NCBI RefSeq assembly: GCF_002872255.1
Contig: NZ_NIPR01000043.1
Location: 1-64,000 of the forward strand
Source of the DNA: Companilactobacillus nuruki
GTDB taxonomy: Bacteria; Bacillota; Bacilli; Lactobacillales; Lactobacillaceae
Reading direction: 5' to 3'
DNA length: 64,000 bases
Shown: piece after piece, positions 25,650 through 34,457 of the stretch
Layout: every line of letters begins with the position of its first letter
How positions within the stretch are numbered: position 1 is the first letter of the stretch
Made by a program: the position numbers and the translations under genes
Notes under the pieces: generated by a model
The model's database searches: none
Seen by the model: only the letters and a program-made list of their open reading frames with translations
What the model was told of the DNA's origin: nothing

Positions 25650-26996
25650 CTAATTATTTTTATTACGTCTTTCTTCACGTTCTTGTCGTCTATTTTGACG
25701 AATTTGGATCTTACGTTGTTGACGATGCTCCTCATTAATAGCCTGCTTGATCTTCTTTTTATAACCAGGCTTACGTTTTGTCTTTTGTTTCTTAACAAAA
25801 CCAACTAACTTAGTATCAAGTTTTTCTTGACTAGCACGACGATTAACTCGACGATCACGTTCAACAGCATCAACAATTTCGCCCTTTTTAATATCTTTAG
25901 GTTCAAATTTGATACCCATATGCTCAATTTCATCAACCTTATGTTCTTCGCCAGGAGCATAGAAAGTAATGGCCGTTCCAGACATTTTATTTCGTCCAGT
26001 TCTACCAACACGGTGAATAAAGAAATCTAAATCATCTGGGATTTCAGCATTAATAACATGTGAAACACCATTGATATCAATTCCACGGGCAGCCAAATCA
26101 GTTGCCACTACATATTGATATTCCATATTTTCAACTTGTTTCATAGCACGTTTACGTTCTCTTGGAGTTAAACCACCATGAATCCTGGCTACTTTCAATC
26201 CCTTACCACGAAGATATTGATAAATTTCATCAACTGTCTTTTTAGTATTAGCAAAGATCAATACTAAATATGGTTCTCCTAAAGTAATTAATTGATAAAT
26301 CAACTCATTTTTATTACGACCATGTGTCGACATTAACCAATTATCAACGTTTTTAGGAATAATAGTTCCATTTTTAATTTCAACACGTTGTGGTCCATGC
26401 ATATACTTGTTCAAAAATGGTTCCAGTTTTTGTGGAATAGTGGCTGAGAACACCATCATTTCTCGGTTTTCAGGCAATTTATCAGTTATATGATCAATAT
26501 CATCTAAAAATCCCATGTCTAAAGTCATATCGGCTTCATCAACTACGAATCTTTCAACATTTTCAATATGTAAATCATTCTCTTTGATCAAATCCCAAAG
26601 ACGCCCGGGAGTTCCAATTGCTATTTGTGGTTGATGTGCAGCCAGTTTTTTCTTCTGACGGTCTCGGTCAGCACCACCTACAAAAATAAAAGCATTATAT
26701 TCTTCTGGATAATTCTTCAAAATAGCTTGTGTATCTTCATAGATCTGATAGGCCAATTCCCTACTAGGCGTTGCTATTAAAAGCTGTACCTCTTGTTTAT
26801 CTGTCAAAGCATTCATTGATGGTAACAAGAACGCATGAGTTTTACCTGAACCGGTTTCAGATTGAACAATAATATCTTTTTTCTTATTTACTAAAGATAT
26901 TACAGCCTCTTGTACCTGTGTTGGTTCATCAAAATTAATTTCTTTTAATGATTTATTAATAGCATCATTAAAATTATATTGTGAAAATTTAGTCAT
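25650..26996 (-). CDS. cshB: DEAD-box RNA helicase (CshB-like)
   Basis: The protein has 448 residues. The Q motif region TQVQEAVI is near 27-34, motif I SETGSGKTHA near 45-54, and VDEAD in the Walker B position near 152. SATIP follows as motif III, and ATDLAARGIDI and HRVGRTGR as motifs V and VI. A very basic tail from about residue 395 probably binds RNA. It unwinds RNA in cold adaptation and ribosome assembly in relatives; the symbol is by resemblance. The start abuts the nrnA stop. Confidence 0.9.
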   Translation of the reverse strand: MTKFSQYNFNDAINKSLKEINFDEPTQVQEAVISLVNKKKDIIVQSETGSGKTHAFLLPSMNALTDKQEVQLLIATPSRELAYQIYEDTQAILKNYPEEYNAFIFVGGADRDRQKKKLAAHQPQIAIGTPGRLWDLIKENDLHIENVERFVVDEADMTLDMGFLDDIDHITDKLPENREMMVFSATIPQKLEPFLNKYMHGPQRVEIKNGTIIPKNVDNWLMSTHGRNKNELIYQLITLGEPYLVLIFANTKKTVDEIYQYLRGKGLKVARIHGGLTPRERKRAMKQVENMEYQYVVATDLAARGIDINGVSHVINAEIPDDLDFFIHRVGRTGRNKMSGTAITFYAPGEEHKVDEIEHMGIKFEPKDIKKGEIVDAVERDRRVNRRASQEKLDTKLVGFVKKQKTKRKPGYKKKIKQAINEEHRQQRKIQIRQNRRQEREERRNKNN

Positions 26997-27953
26997 CTAT
27001 TCACCCTTCTGGTTATATTCGTTAACAATATCCTTTAACTCTTCAAACATTTGCTTAACCTCATCAAGGTCCTTAGCGGTGGCTCCACTTGCTAATGGAT
27101 GTCCACCTCCATCATGTTTTTTAGCTAATTCATTAATAATTGGTCCTTGAGAACGCAAGTGCATTCTGAAAGTTCCATCATCCTTTTGAACAGCTTCCAT
27201 CCATGAACGAACTTCTTTTAGGCGACCTGGAGTTGAAACAACTGAATTAGCCTGTTCCTGATTGATATTCAATTGTTTCATCAATTCAAGATCAATCACT
27301 GCATAGGCAGCACCTGATTTGTCAATTTTCAGATTATCAAACAAAACGCCTTGTAACTTAGCTTGTTGTAGCGTTATTTCATTCATTTTATTATTAATAC
27401 CAGCTGTATCTACACCTAAGGCAATGAATTTTCCGCCAATTTCCATAGTATGTTGAGTTGTAGCAGGATATAAGAATCTACCTGTATCACCGACAACCCC
27501 AGCATATAGATAATAAGCTACTTCCTTAGTCAATTCTAGTTCATCACTACTTTCAATTAAGTCGGCAATGATTTCTGAACTTGAGCTGGCGTTAGTATTG
27601 ACAAAAAGTTGGTCCCCATAAGCATCATCATTTGGATGATGATCGATTTTGATTAAAAAGTCCCCATCATCAAAACGTTGATCGTCAATTCTTGGTTGAT
27701 TAGCGGTATCCGTCACGATGACTAAGGCGCCTTTATAGTCCTCATCTTTTACCTCTTCAACCGTTGAGAGCCACTTGAGACCTTCAGTATTATTACCACC
27801 AATTAAAACTTTTTTGTTTGGAAAAGCTCGACGAATCGTTGTTGCTAAACCAGCTTGAGATCCCAATGCATCAGGATCTGGATTTTGATGACGTAGAATG
27901 ATAATTCTATCATATTTTTTTATTGTTGCAATTATTTCAGCAAAGCTATTCAT
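26997..27953 (-). CDS. nrnA: Oligoribonuclease / pAp phosphatase NrnA (DHH-DHHA1 family)
   Basis: The protein has 318 residues. The DHH domain has RHQNPDPDALGS (about 20-31), VIVTDTANQPR and KIDHHPNDD (about 103-111). The DHHA1 domain ends with HDGGGHPLASGATA (about 283-296). It degrades 2-5 nt RNA and dephosphorylates pAp in the cytosol. It overlaps dinB by 8 bp and abuts the helicase gene, so zwf-dinB-nrnA-cshB appear to be one transcript. Confidence 0.93.
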   Translation of the reverse strand: MNSFAEIIATIKKYDRIIILRHQNPDPDALGSQAGLATTIRRAFPNKKVLIGGNNTEGLKWLSTVEEVKDEDYKGALVIVTDTANQPRIDDQRFDDGDFLIKIDHHPNDDAYGDQLFVNTNASSSSEIIADLIESSDELELTKEVAYYLYAGVVGDTGRFLYPATTQHTMEIGGKFIALGVDTAGINNKMNEITLQQAKLQGVLFDNLKIDKSGAAYAVIDLELMKQLNINQEQANSVVSTPGRLKEVRSWMEAVQKDDGTFRMHLRSQGPIINELAKKHDGGGHPLASGATAKDLDEVKQMFEELKDIVNEYNQKGE

Positions 27954-29076
27954 AATTGTCCTCCTTATAAGACAAATTCAAAGAAACCTCTTCATACGAC
28001 AACGGGTCCAAGTTTGTTACCGTAATCCCTAGTAAACGAATCTTTTGATCAGTTACCTTTAATTTATCATAAATATCCTTTGCAACACGATAAATTTCTT
28101 CTTTTGTTTGAATATAGTCTTGAAAACTCTGGCGTTTTGTAATAGTTTCAAATTCTGAATTTCTTAATTTGAGGACAATCGTTTTACCATGTTGACGTTG
28201 TTTTTTCAAATCCTTTTCAACTTTTTCGGATAAAAAAACTAATTCATTATTAATTTGTTCATCAGTAACCAAATTGCGATTATATGTTCTTTCGCGACCG
28301 ATCGATTTACGGGTCCGGTGCCCTTCTACTGATGAATCATCAATTCCATGTACTCGTTTATAAATTACGTAACCCATTTTACCAAACTTCTGTAAAAATT
28401 CGTCCTGATCAATATTTTGTAGATCTTCGCCTGTATAGATATCCATCTCATGGAGTCGTTTCTGCATTGCCTTACCAATCCCATTGAATTTCTCAATTGG
28501 TATTGGTTTTAAGAATTCTTTGGCATATTTTCCTAAAATTATTGTTCTGCCAAAAGGTTTTCGATAGTCTGAAGCCATCTTAGCTAAAAACTTATTATAA
28601 GAAATTCCTACCGAACATGTTAAACGTGTTTCTTTAACAATTCTTTGTTGAATATAATTAGCAATCTTAATTGTATTATTCTCGTTCAATTTATTAACAG
28701 TTACATCTAAATATGCTTCGTCCAATGCAACGGTTTGGTAATTGTCAGTAACATCCCCAAAGATATCATGAATTTGATCAGAAACACTTCGATATAATTC
28801 AAAATTAGGTGGAGAAATAATTAATTTATTCTTAGGTATCAAATCGACGGCTTGTTGAGCTGGCATAGCTGAATGTGCTCCATATTTACGTGCATTGTAA
28901 TTAGCCGTTGTTACTACGCCATGATGGTTATGTTTACGCGGATCTGGTGCTACAATCAAGCATTTCTTTTTATACTCCGGATGTTCTCTTTCTTCTACTG
29001 AAGCGAAAAAAGCATCCATGTCAACATGGATGATTTTTCGTTTTTCTTCAATTTTAATTGGTATTTTTAAAAAGAT
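27946..29076 (-). CDS. dinB: DNA polymerase IV (Y family) with a non-standard start codon
   Basis: The palm domain has RKIIHVDMDAFFASVE and VALDEAYLDVTV, followed by helix-hairpin-helix, little-finger and C-terminal regions. It is an error-prone lesion-bypass polymerase. The first ATG in frame (29019) falls inside HVD-MDAFF and would remove the catalytic Asp and the RKIIHV strand. The frame stays open and homologous further upstream to the zwf stop, but holds no ATG, GTG, TTG or CTG. AAAGGTGG (29093-29086) with a 9-nt spacer points to ATC at 29076, so I set the start there. A mutated start codon is the alternative. Confidence 0.8.
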   Translation of the reverse strand: MFLKIPIKIEEKRKIIHVDMDAFFASVEEREHPEYKKKCLIVAPDPRKHNHHGVVTTANYNARKYGAHSAMPAQQAVDLIPKNKLIISPPNFELYRSVSDQIHDIFGDVTDNYQTVALDEAYLDVTVNKLNENNTIKIANYIQQRIVKETRLTCSVGISYNKFLAKMASDYRKPFGRTIILGKYAKEFLKPIPIEKFNGIGKAMQKRLHEMDIYTGEDLQNIDQDEFLQKFGKMGYVIYKRVHGIDDSSVEGHRTRKSIGRERTYNRNLVTDEQINNELVFLSEKVEKDLKKQRQHGKTIVLKLRNSEFETITKRQSFQDYIQTKEEIYRVAKDIYDKLKVTDQKIRLLGITVTNLDPLSYEEVSLNLSYKEDNYE

Positions 29077-29091
29077 TAGCTGACACCACCT

Positions 29092-30528
29092 TTAATCCCA
29101 AGCCCAAGAATTACCATCACGTTCTAGTAACATTTCTGCAGCATCGGGACCCATAGTTCCACTTAAATAATTTGGAAAATCAGGAGTTTGACTATCCCAA
29201 CGCTCTCTGATTGAATCGATATACTTCCAAGTACTTCTAAGTTCATCCCAAAGTGTAAAGTGAACTCTATTTCCGGATAGAATATCGATAATCAAGCTTT
29301 CATAAGCCTCACGAGCACTATCAAATTCCTCTTCTTCAGGGAATTTAATAAAATCTTGTCCAGATTCTTTGTAATTAATGCCATTAATTAGGATACTATT
29401 TCCATCTTCTGGTTCAATCAAAAGTGTGACAACTGTATTAGCCTTAATTCCCAAATCAGCAACTTTTTCATTGAAGACGATATCAATTCTAGAAGACTTT
29501 GCAGGCATTCTTTTACCCGAACGAACATAGAACGGAACTCCAGACCAACGATCTGATTCAAATTCAATTCTACCAGCAGTAAATGTTTCAATCTCTGAAT
29601 CTTCGGCCACATTGTCTTCTTGACGGTATGCTTTTTGATCACCTAATTTATCAGTATCATATTGGCCACGAACAAAATCAGTATCAACCTGCTCTGCTGT
29701 TAAAACTTTTAAACTATTGAACAAGTTTGTTTTATCTTTATGAATAATTTTAGCATCTGTAGCTTTTGGATCATCACTTGCTACTGCACCGATAATTTGC
29801 ATAATATGATTTTGAACCATATCTCTTAGAACACCAGCAGTCTCGTAATAGCCGCCACGATCCTCAACACCAAGTGACTCGGCTAATGTAACTTGAACAT
29901 TTGAAACATATTGATTATTTAAAGCTTTCTCAAATACAGGGTTATTAGCACGAATATGGGGAATATCTTGAATCATTTCCTTACCAAGATAATGATCAAT
30001 ACGATAAATATCATCTTCTGGGAAGGCCTTAGAAATATTTCCATTTAATTCACAAGCGGAATCTAAATCACGTCCAAATGGCTTTTCAATGACCAAACGA
30101 TTGTAACCATCGGTCTTTAAACCTTCGGAGTTAATATGTTCGGCAACAGTACCAAAGAATCTAGGAGCAATTGCCATGTAATAAACACGATTATGACCAG
30201 TTTCAAATTGATCATCCAACTTGGCTGCCAAATTTTTTAATGCAATATAATGTTCAGAATCATTTACATCGTGTGATTGATAGAAGAAATGTTTTGCAAA
30301 TTCCTCCATAATCTTCTTATCATCCTCAAAATAATCCTCTAAAGAAGTGATAACCGTTTCCCGGAAATAATCATCGCTCCATGGACGACGTGCAGTCCCA
30401 ATAACTGCAAAGTGATCCTTCAAAATTCCGGACTTATACAGACGGAACAATGATGGATAAAGTTTACGGTGTGCTAAATCACCGGAACCCCCAAAAATAA
30501 TAAAAATTGCTGACTTCTCTGTAACCAT
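29092..30528 (-). CDS. zwf: Glucose-6-phosphate 1-dehydrogenase
   Basis: The protein has 478 residues. The NADP-binding IFGGSGDLAHRKLYPS motif is at residues 11-26, VIEKPFGRDL near 145, and the active-site RIDHYLGKEMIQD near 176-188. It oxidises glucose-6-phosphate to the lactone and makes NADPH, feeding the pentose phosphate or phosphoketolase route. AAAGGAG precedes the ATG. It lies first in a unit with dinB, nrnA and the helicase. Its upstream region carries unusual regulatory signals. Confidence 0.96.
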   Translation of the reverse strand: MVTEKSAIFIIFGGSGDLAHRKLYPSLFRLYKSGILKDHFAVIGTARRPWSDDYFRETVITSLEDYFEDDKKIMEEFAKHFFYQSHDVNDSEHYIALKNLAAKLDDQFETGHNRVYYMAIAPRFFGTVAEHINSEGLKTDGYNRLVIEKPFGRDLDSACELNGNISKAFPEDDIYRIDHYLGKEMIQDIPHIRANNPVFEKALNNQYVSNVQVTLAESLGVEDRGGYYETAGVLRDMVQNHIMQIIGAVASDDPKATDAKIIHKDKTNLFNSLKVLTAEQVDTDFVRGQYDTDKLGDQKAYRQEDNVAEDSEIETFTAGRIEFESDRWSGVPFYVRSGKRMPAKSSRIDIVFNEKVADLGIKANTVVTLLIEPEDGNSILINGINYKESGQDFIKFPEEEEFDSAREAYESLIIDILSGNRVHFTLWDELRSTWKYIDSIRERWDSQTPDFPNYLSGTMGPDAAEMLLERDGNSWAWD

Positions 30529-30588
30529 TTTTAAACTCCTTTGAAAGCATCATATGTATATATTTTACAACATGAATTATTAAACATC

Positions 30589-30622
30589 TGCATTATTGAC
30601 TTATTATTTTTTCAATAATGCA
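30589..30622 (-). promoter_or_regulatory. Perfect 11-bp hairpin in the zwf leader
   Basis: TGCATTATTGA and TCAATAATGCA are perfectly complementary around a 12-nt A/T loop. No T-run follows in either direction, so it is not a simple terminator. It overlaps the last codons of a short leader frame and precedes zwf by about 60 nt, as in an attenuator or mRNA-stability hairpin. Confidence 0.5.
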
Positions 30623-30636
30623 CTTGACAGGATCAT
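30604..30636 (-). CDS. Possible 10-residue leader peptide upstream of zwf
   Basis: The frame ATG to TAA encodes MILSSALLKK. It is preceded by GAGGGAGG (30654-30647), one of the strongest ribosome binding sites in the window, at 10 nt. Its 3' half lies in the first arm of the hairpin at 30589-30622. No known leader peptide is recognised. The frame is too short for coding statistics. Confidence 0.3.
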   Translation of the reverse strand: MILSSALLKK

Positions 30637-30664
30637 TTAAAAAAATCCTCCCTCAATAATGTAG

Positions 30665-30695
30665 ATATTAAACCTTAGAGTATACTTTAAGGCAA
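30665..30695 (-). promoter_or_regulatory. Candidate MerR-family-controlled promoter upstream of zwf
   Basis: On the minus strand TTGCCT (30695-30690), a 19-nt spacer and TAATAT (30670-30665) enclose the near-perfect palindrome CCTTAAAGTATACTCTAAGG (30692-30673; 18 of 20 positions symmetric). A long spacer filled by a dyad is the hallmark of MerR-type promoters, and the half-site CTTAGAGT resembles MerR-family operators I recall. No MerR gene lies in this window. Confidence 0.5.
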
Positions 30696-30767
30696 ACAAA
30701 AAGGTTTTCTAGGATATACGATTAAGACCTAATAAGCGGATTTAAATATTTCTAATTCTTGAATCCA

Positions 30768-30835
30768 TAAAAAAAAGTCTGGATTGATATCAATTATGTT
30801 CTTTCTTAAATACGATTGATAATCAATGCAGACTA
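30768..30835 (-). terminator. Long-stem terminator after the SDR gene
   Basis: The plus-strand arm at 30777-30795 (AGTCTGGATTGATATCAAT) pairs with ATTGATAATCAATGCAGACT at 30815-30834, with one mismatch and one bulge, around a 19-nt loop. On the minus strand a run of eight T follows. The stem is longer than any other terminator stem here. Confidence 0.8.
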
Positions 30836-30925
30836 TTTATTTTGACCAATTAGAACCATTTTAATGACAAGATATACAACGGTTGACCAGTCTGAAACAA
30901 AAATTGATTACTGGCTCTGTGATTT

Positions 30926-31834
30926 TTAAAGATTTTCTTCTAAATCCTCTAATAGTCCAATATGTTCTGGTTTCCAACCTGTTTCTTTTTGAGTCAACTC
31001 ACTTGATGCAGGGATGTCAAGACCAAACAAATTATTAACATCAAATGCTTGCTCGGTTGATAAATTCTCAAAATCCAATGCTGGTTGAGCTTTCAATGGT
31101 AAAGATAATTTTTTTGAAATTTTATCGGCAATATCCTTAGTTTTAATTTGTCCTTCAGCAGCAGCATTGAAAATATGCAATGAATGTTCCTGTTGTAAAG
31201 CATAATCCAGTACCAAAACAAACAAATGACCAGCGTCCTCACGATTGACAGCATTCCAACGGTTTTGTCCATCACCAAAATAAGCTACGGCCCCCATCTT
31301 TTTAGCTTGAAAAATTATTAATGAAATAATTCCATAACCTCCATTACCATGAACTGAAGGAGCTAGTCTAACAACATTCGCATTTACACCTGTTTCAATC
31401 AATTGACGTGCTAAGAACTCTGATTGGCGTGGCATAATTTTTTCCACACCTTCAAATCCCATATCGTTTTCAGTTAGGATATGATTAGGATCAAGACCAG
31501 CTGTTCCAGCTGTCACGATTAAAGGCTTGTTTGTTCCTTTTAATACCTCTCCCATAGCTGCAATAGCCTCTGCATCAACTCGACTTGCTTCTGCAAAATG
31601 ATCAAAATCATTTACGAATCCGAGATGTAATGTAGCATCAGTTTCTTTTGCTGATTGTTTCAATACATCAATATCTTCAAGGGTTCCCATCACAGGAGTT
31701 CCACCCATTGCTTTCAATTTGTCAGCGCTCTTTTGAGAACGAGTTAATCCTAAAACATCAATTCCCTTTTTAATCAATTCCTTGGCTACTAAAGTACCAA
31801 TATTTCCAGTTGAGCCTGTCATAAATACACGCAT
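30926..31834 (-). CDS. NAD(P)-dependent SDR/epimerase-like oxidoreductase
   Basis: The protein has 302 residues. The Rossmann motif GSTGNIGTLVAKEL is at the N-terminus, followed by an extended atypical SDR (NmrA/epimerase-like) body. The usual catalytic YxxxK is not evident; an active-site role for RQSEFLARQL, near 136-145, is possible. The substrate is unknown. The ATG at 31834 has AAGGAAG 8 nt upstream; a GTG seven codons earlier precedes the ribosome binding site. It is divergent from a TetR-type gene across a perfect palindrome, so repression by that regulator is likely. Confidence 0.85.
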   Translation of the reverse strand: MRVFMTGSTGNIGTLVAKELIKKGIDVLGLTRSQKSADKLKAMGGTPVMGTLEDIDVLKQSAKETDATLHLGFVNDFDHFAEASRVDAEAIAAMGEVLKGTNKPLIVTAGTAGLDPNHILTENDMGFEGVEKIMPRQSEFLARQLIETGVNANVVRLAPSVHGNGGYGIISLIIFQAKKMGAVAYFGDGQNRWNAVNREDAGHLFVLVLDYALQQEHSLHIFNAAAEGQIKTKDIADKISKKLSLPLKAQPALDFENLSTEQAFDVNNLFGLDIPASSELTQKETGWKPEHIGLLEDLEENL

Positions 31835-31918
31835 TTTAAATACTTCCTTAATCACATTTTTTATTTTTATTATTTATTTATCTGTACAACACGTTTATAA
31901 TAACACCGTAGATTAAAT

Positions 31919-31947
31919 AAACTATATTCAATAAATGAATATAGTTT
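31919..31947. promoter_or_regulatory. Palindromic operator between the SDR and TetR genes
   Basis: AAACTATATTCA and TGAATATAGTTT form a perfect 12-bp inverted repeat with a 5-nt ATAAA spacer. It is central in the 158-nt divergent region and not followed by a T-run. The symmetry fits a TetR-family dimer site. Confidence 0.75.
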
Positions 31948-31992
31948 TATAAATAGACACTGTAGAAAAAATGTGGAAAAAGAAGACAGCTA

Positions 31993-32493
31993 ATGACCAC
32001 CTTACAAAATGAAAGAACCCAAAAATTAATTTTTATGGGCTTAAAAGAACTATTACTTAAAGAACCCTTCAGTAAAATCACTGTCAATCAAATATCTGAT
32101 CAAGCCTTAATTCATCGCTCGACTTTTTATACTCACTTTGATGATAAATATGATTTATTAAATAAATACCTTATCCATCAACGTAAACTGGCTGATTTTA
32201 AATTTGAAGATATTTCTGATCATCCCTATACAACTATAGCAACTATCAATAACCAAGAATTATTACCTATTTTAAAATATCAAAGTAATGATCGTGATTT
32301 TTCTAATGGATTTTTTCAATTTATTATTGATACCATAACTTTAGGAGCCGACAAGAATACTGAGTTAGAGCGATTCTTTTACATCGGTAGAATTAAAGCC
32401 ATAAACCTTTGGATCGAAAAAACCAATCAACCATATAATCCCTTTGTTGATTATGAATATTTAGATAAAATATTCATTACTGGAAAAAAATAG
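31993..32493 (+). CDS. TetR/AcrR family transcriptional regulator
   Basis: The protein has 166 residues. The N-terminal helix-turn-helix reads PFSKITVNQISDQALIHRST and FYTHFDDKYDLLNKYL (about 24-60), a classical TetR DNA-binding domain. The C-terminal ligand-binding half is short. It is divergent from the SDR gene with a perfect palindrome between, so it probably represses itself and the SDR gene. The ribosome binding site AAGAAG is weak, which fits low expression. Confidence 0.88.
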   Translation: MTTLQNERTQKLIFMGLKELLLKEPFSKITVNQISDQALIHRSTFYTHFDDKYDLLNKYLIHQRKLADFKFEDISDHPYTTIATINNQELLPILKYQSNDRDFSNGFFQFIIDTITLGADKNTELERFFYIGRIKAINLWIEKTNQPYNPFVDYEYLDKIFITGKK

Positions 32494-32506
32494 TCTTTGA
32501 ACTATT
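32483..32506 (-). terminator. Small terminator after the 53-codon gene
   Basis: On the minus strand AATAGT-TCAAAG-ACTATT followed by TTTTT lies across the stop codon. The stem is only 6 bp. Confidence 0.45.
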
Positions 32507-32666
32507 AGTTACTCTTTTCAAAGAAACTAGTTAAATAATTAATTGCCTCTTCAGTAGTCTTAAAACCATGTTTCTGTTTTATCTCTTCTAATTTATTCTG
32601 AGATCTTCTACTTAAATTTGAACTATCAATTATTTTTTCTTTTGAATCTGATATTTTTTCTGCCAT
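32505..32666 (-). CDS. 53-residue protein, possibly ribbon-helix-helix-like
   Basis: The frame starts at an ATG with AAAGGTGAT about 5 nt upstream, an excellent ribosome binding site, and ends in TAA-TAG. The protein begins MAEKISDSKEKIID. Its C-terminal half, LEEIKQKHGFKTTEEAINYL, looks like the helix-turn-helix part of RHH proteins (a strand of polar residues, then two helices). It stands alone between the convergent TetR gene and yajC, on the minus strand. I know of no named family. A small DNA-binding or antitoxin-like role is a guess. Confidence 0.65.
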   Translation of the reverse strand: MAEKISDSKEKIIDSSNLSRRSQNKLEEIKQKHGFKTTEEAINYLTSFFEKSN

Positions 32667-32712
32667 TCTTATCACCTTTTATTAAATTGTTATACTACCT
32701 TAACAGATAAAT

Positions 32713-32750
32713 AAAAAAGATTGAAACTTTTTAGGTTTCAATCTTTTTTT
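32713..32750. terminator. Terminator after yajC
   Basis: A 14-bp stem AAAAAGATTGAAAC/GTTTCAATCTTTTT with A- and T-runs on both sides ends the repair operon on the minus strand. Confidence 0.9.
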
Positions 32751-32756
32751 GTTAAA

Positions 32757-33209
32757 TTATTTTGTTTCTTTTTTTGTATCTGCATCGTCAGTCTTTGGTG
32801 CTTCTGATGTTTCAGCAGCATCAGTTGTCTTTGTTTCAGTTTCTGTCTTTTCAGCAGGTGCTTCAACCTTTTCAGTTGTTGCCTTGTCATCAGCTTTTTC
32901 AGCTGGTTTCTTAGCACTGTCAGCAGGAGTTGAACGACGAATGAAGTTCAAATCAAATGTTAGATAAATCCCATCACAGTCAACAACGACTTCTTTATTA
33001 TCACGATCTATTGAAGCAATAACACCCTTAATACCACCAAGTGTAACAACCTTGTCACCCTTGTTCATGGCCTTAAGCATTTCTTGACGCTTTTGTTGTT
33101 GTTTCTTTTGTGGACGAATAGTTAAGAAATACATACCAACAAACATAACAACAATAAGGATCATAAACATTGATGATCCACCAGCACCAGCGGCACCTAA
33201 TGTAAGCAT
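32757..33209 (-). CDS. yajC: Sec translocon accessory subunit YajC
   Basis: The protein has 150 residues. An N-terminal membrane helix (about 12-33) is followed by the YajC signature FLTIRPQKKQQQKRQEM and a small beta domain (GDKVVTLGGIKGVIASI). A 60-residue tail of Lys, Glu, Thr and Ala follows, longer than in most YajC proteins and probably disordered. It helps SecDF and YidC at the membrane. The ATG at 33209 fits relatives; GAGGTGG lies 11 nt upstream, and an in-frame TTG at 33215 is possible. It is the last gene of the mutS to yajC operon. Confidence 0.92.
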   Translation of the reverse strand: MLTLGAAGAGGSSMFMILIVVMFVGMYFLTIRPQKKQQQKRQEMLKAMNKGDKVVTLGGIKGVIASIDRDNKEVVVDCDGIYLTFDLNFIRRSTPADSAKKPAEKADDKATTEKVEAPAEKTETETKTTDAAETSEAPKTDDADTKKETK

Positions 33210-33305
33210 ATTCAAATTTTCCACCTCTTAATAATTTGCATAAGTATAGAGTAACAAAAAAAACGGTGTCTTTCCATACCAGTAAGTTCTTCTTAGTAAA
33301 ATCTT

Positions 33306-34457
<1,152 letters not shown>

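Larger units (their letters stand above)
30529..30925. other. 397-bp intergenic region between zwf and the SDR gene
   Basis: No full-size gene is present. From right to left on the minus strand it holds the terminator of the SDR gene, a MerR-like promoter, a ribosome binding site with a 10-codon frame, a perfect inverted repeat, and the zwf ribosome binding site. The sequence TCAATAATG occurs twice on the plus strand (30612 and 30653) and once inverted (30591). Confidence 0.7.

Noticed and set aside
30529-30591. 20-codon minus-strand frame starting at the ATG in AATGCAGATG and ending at the zwf ribosome binding site
   Set aside because: It has no ribosome binding site; the 10-codon frame further upstream is better supported.
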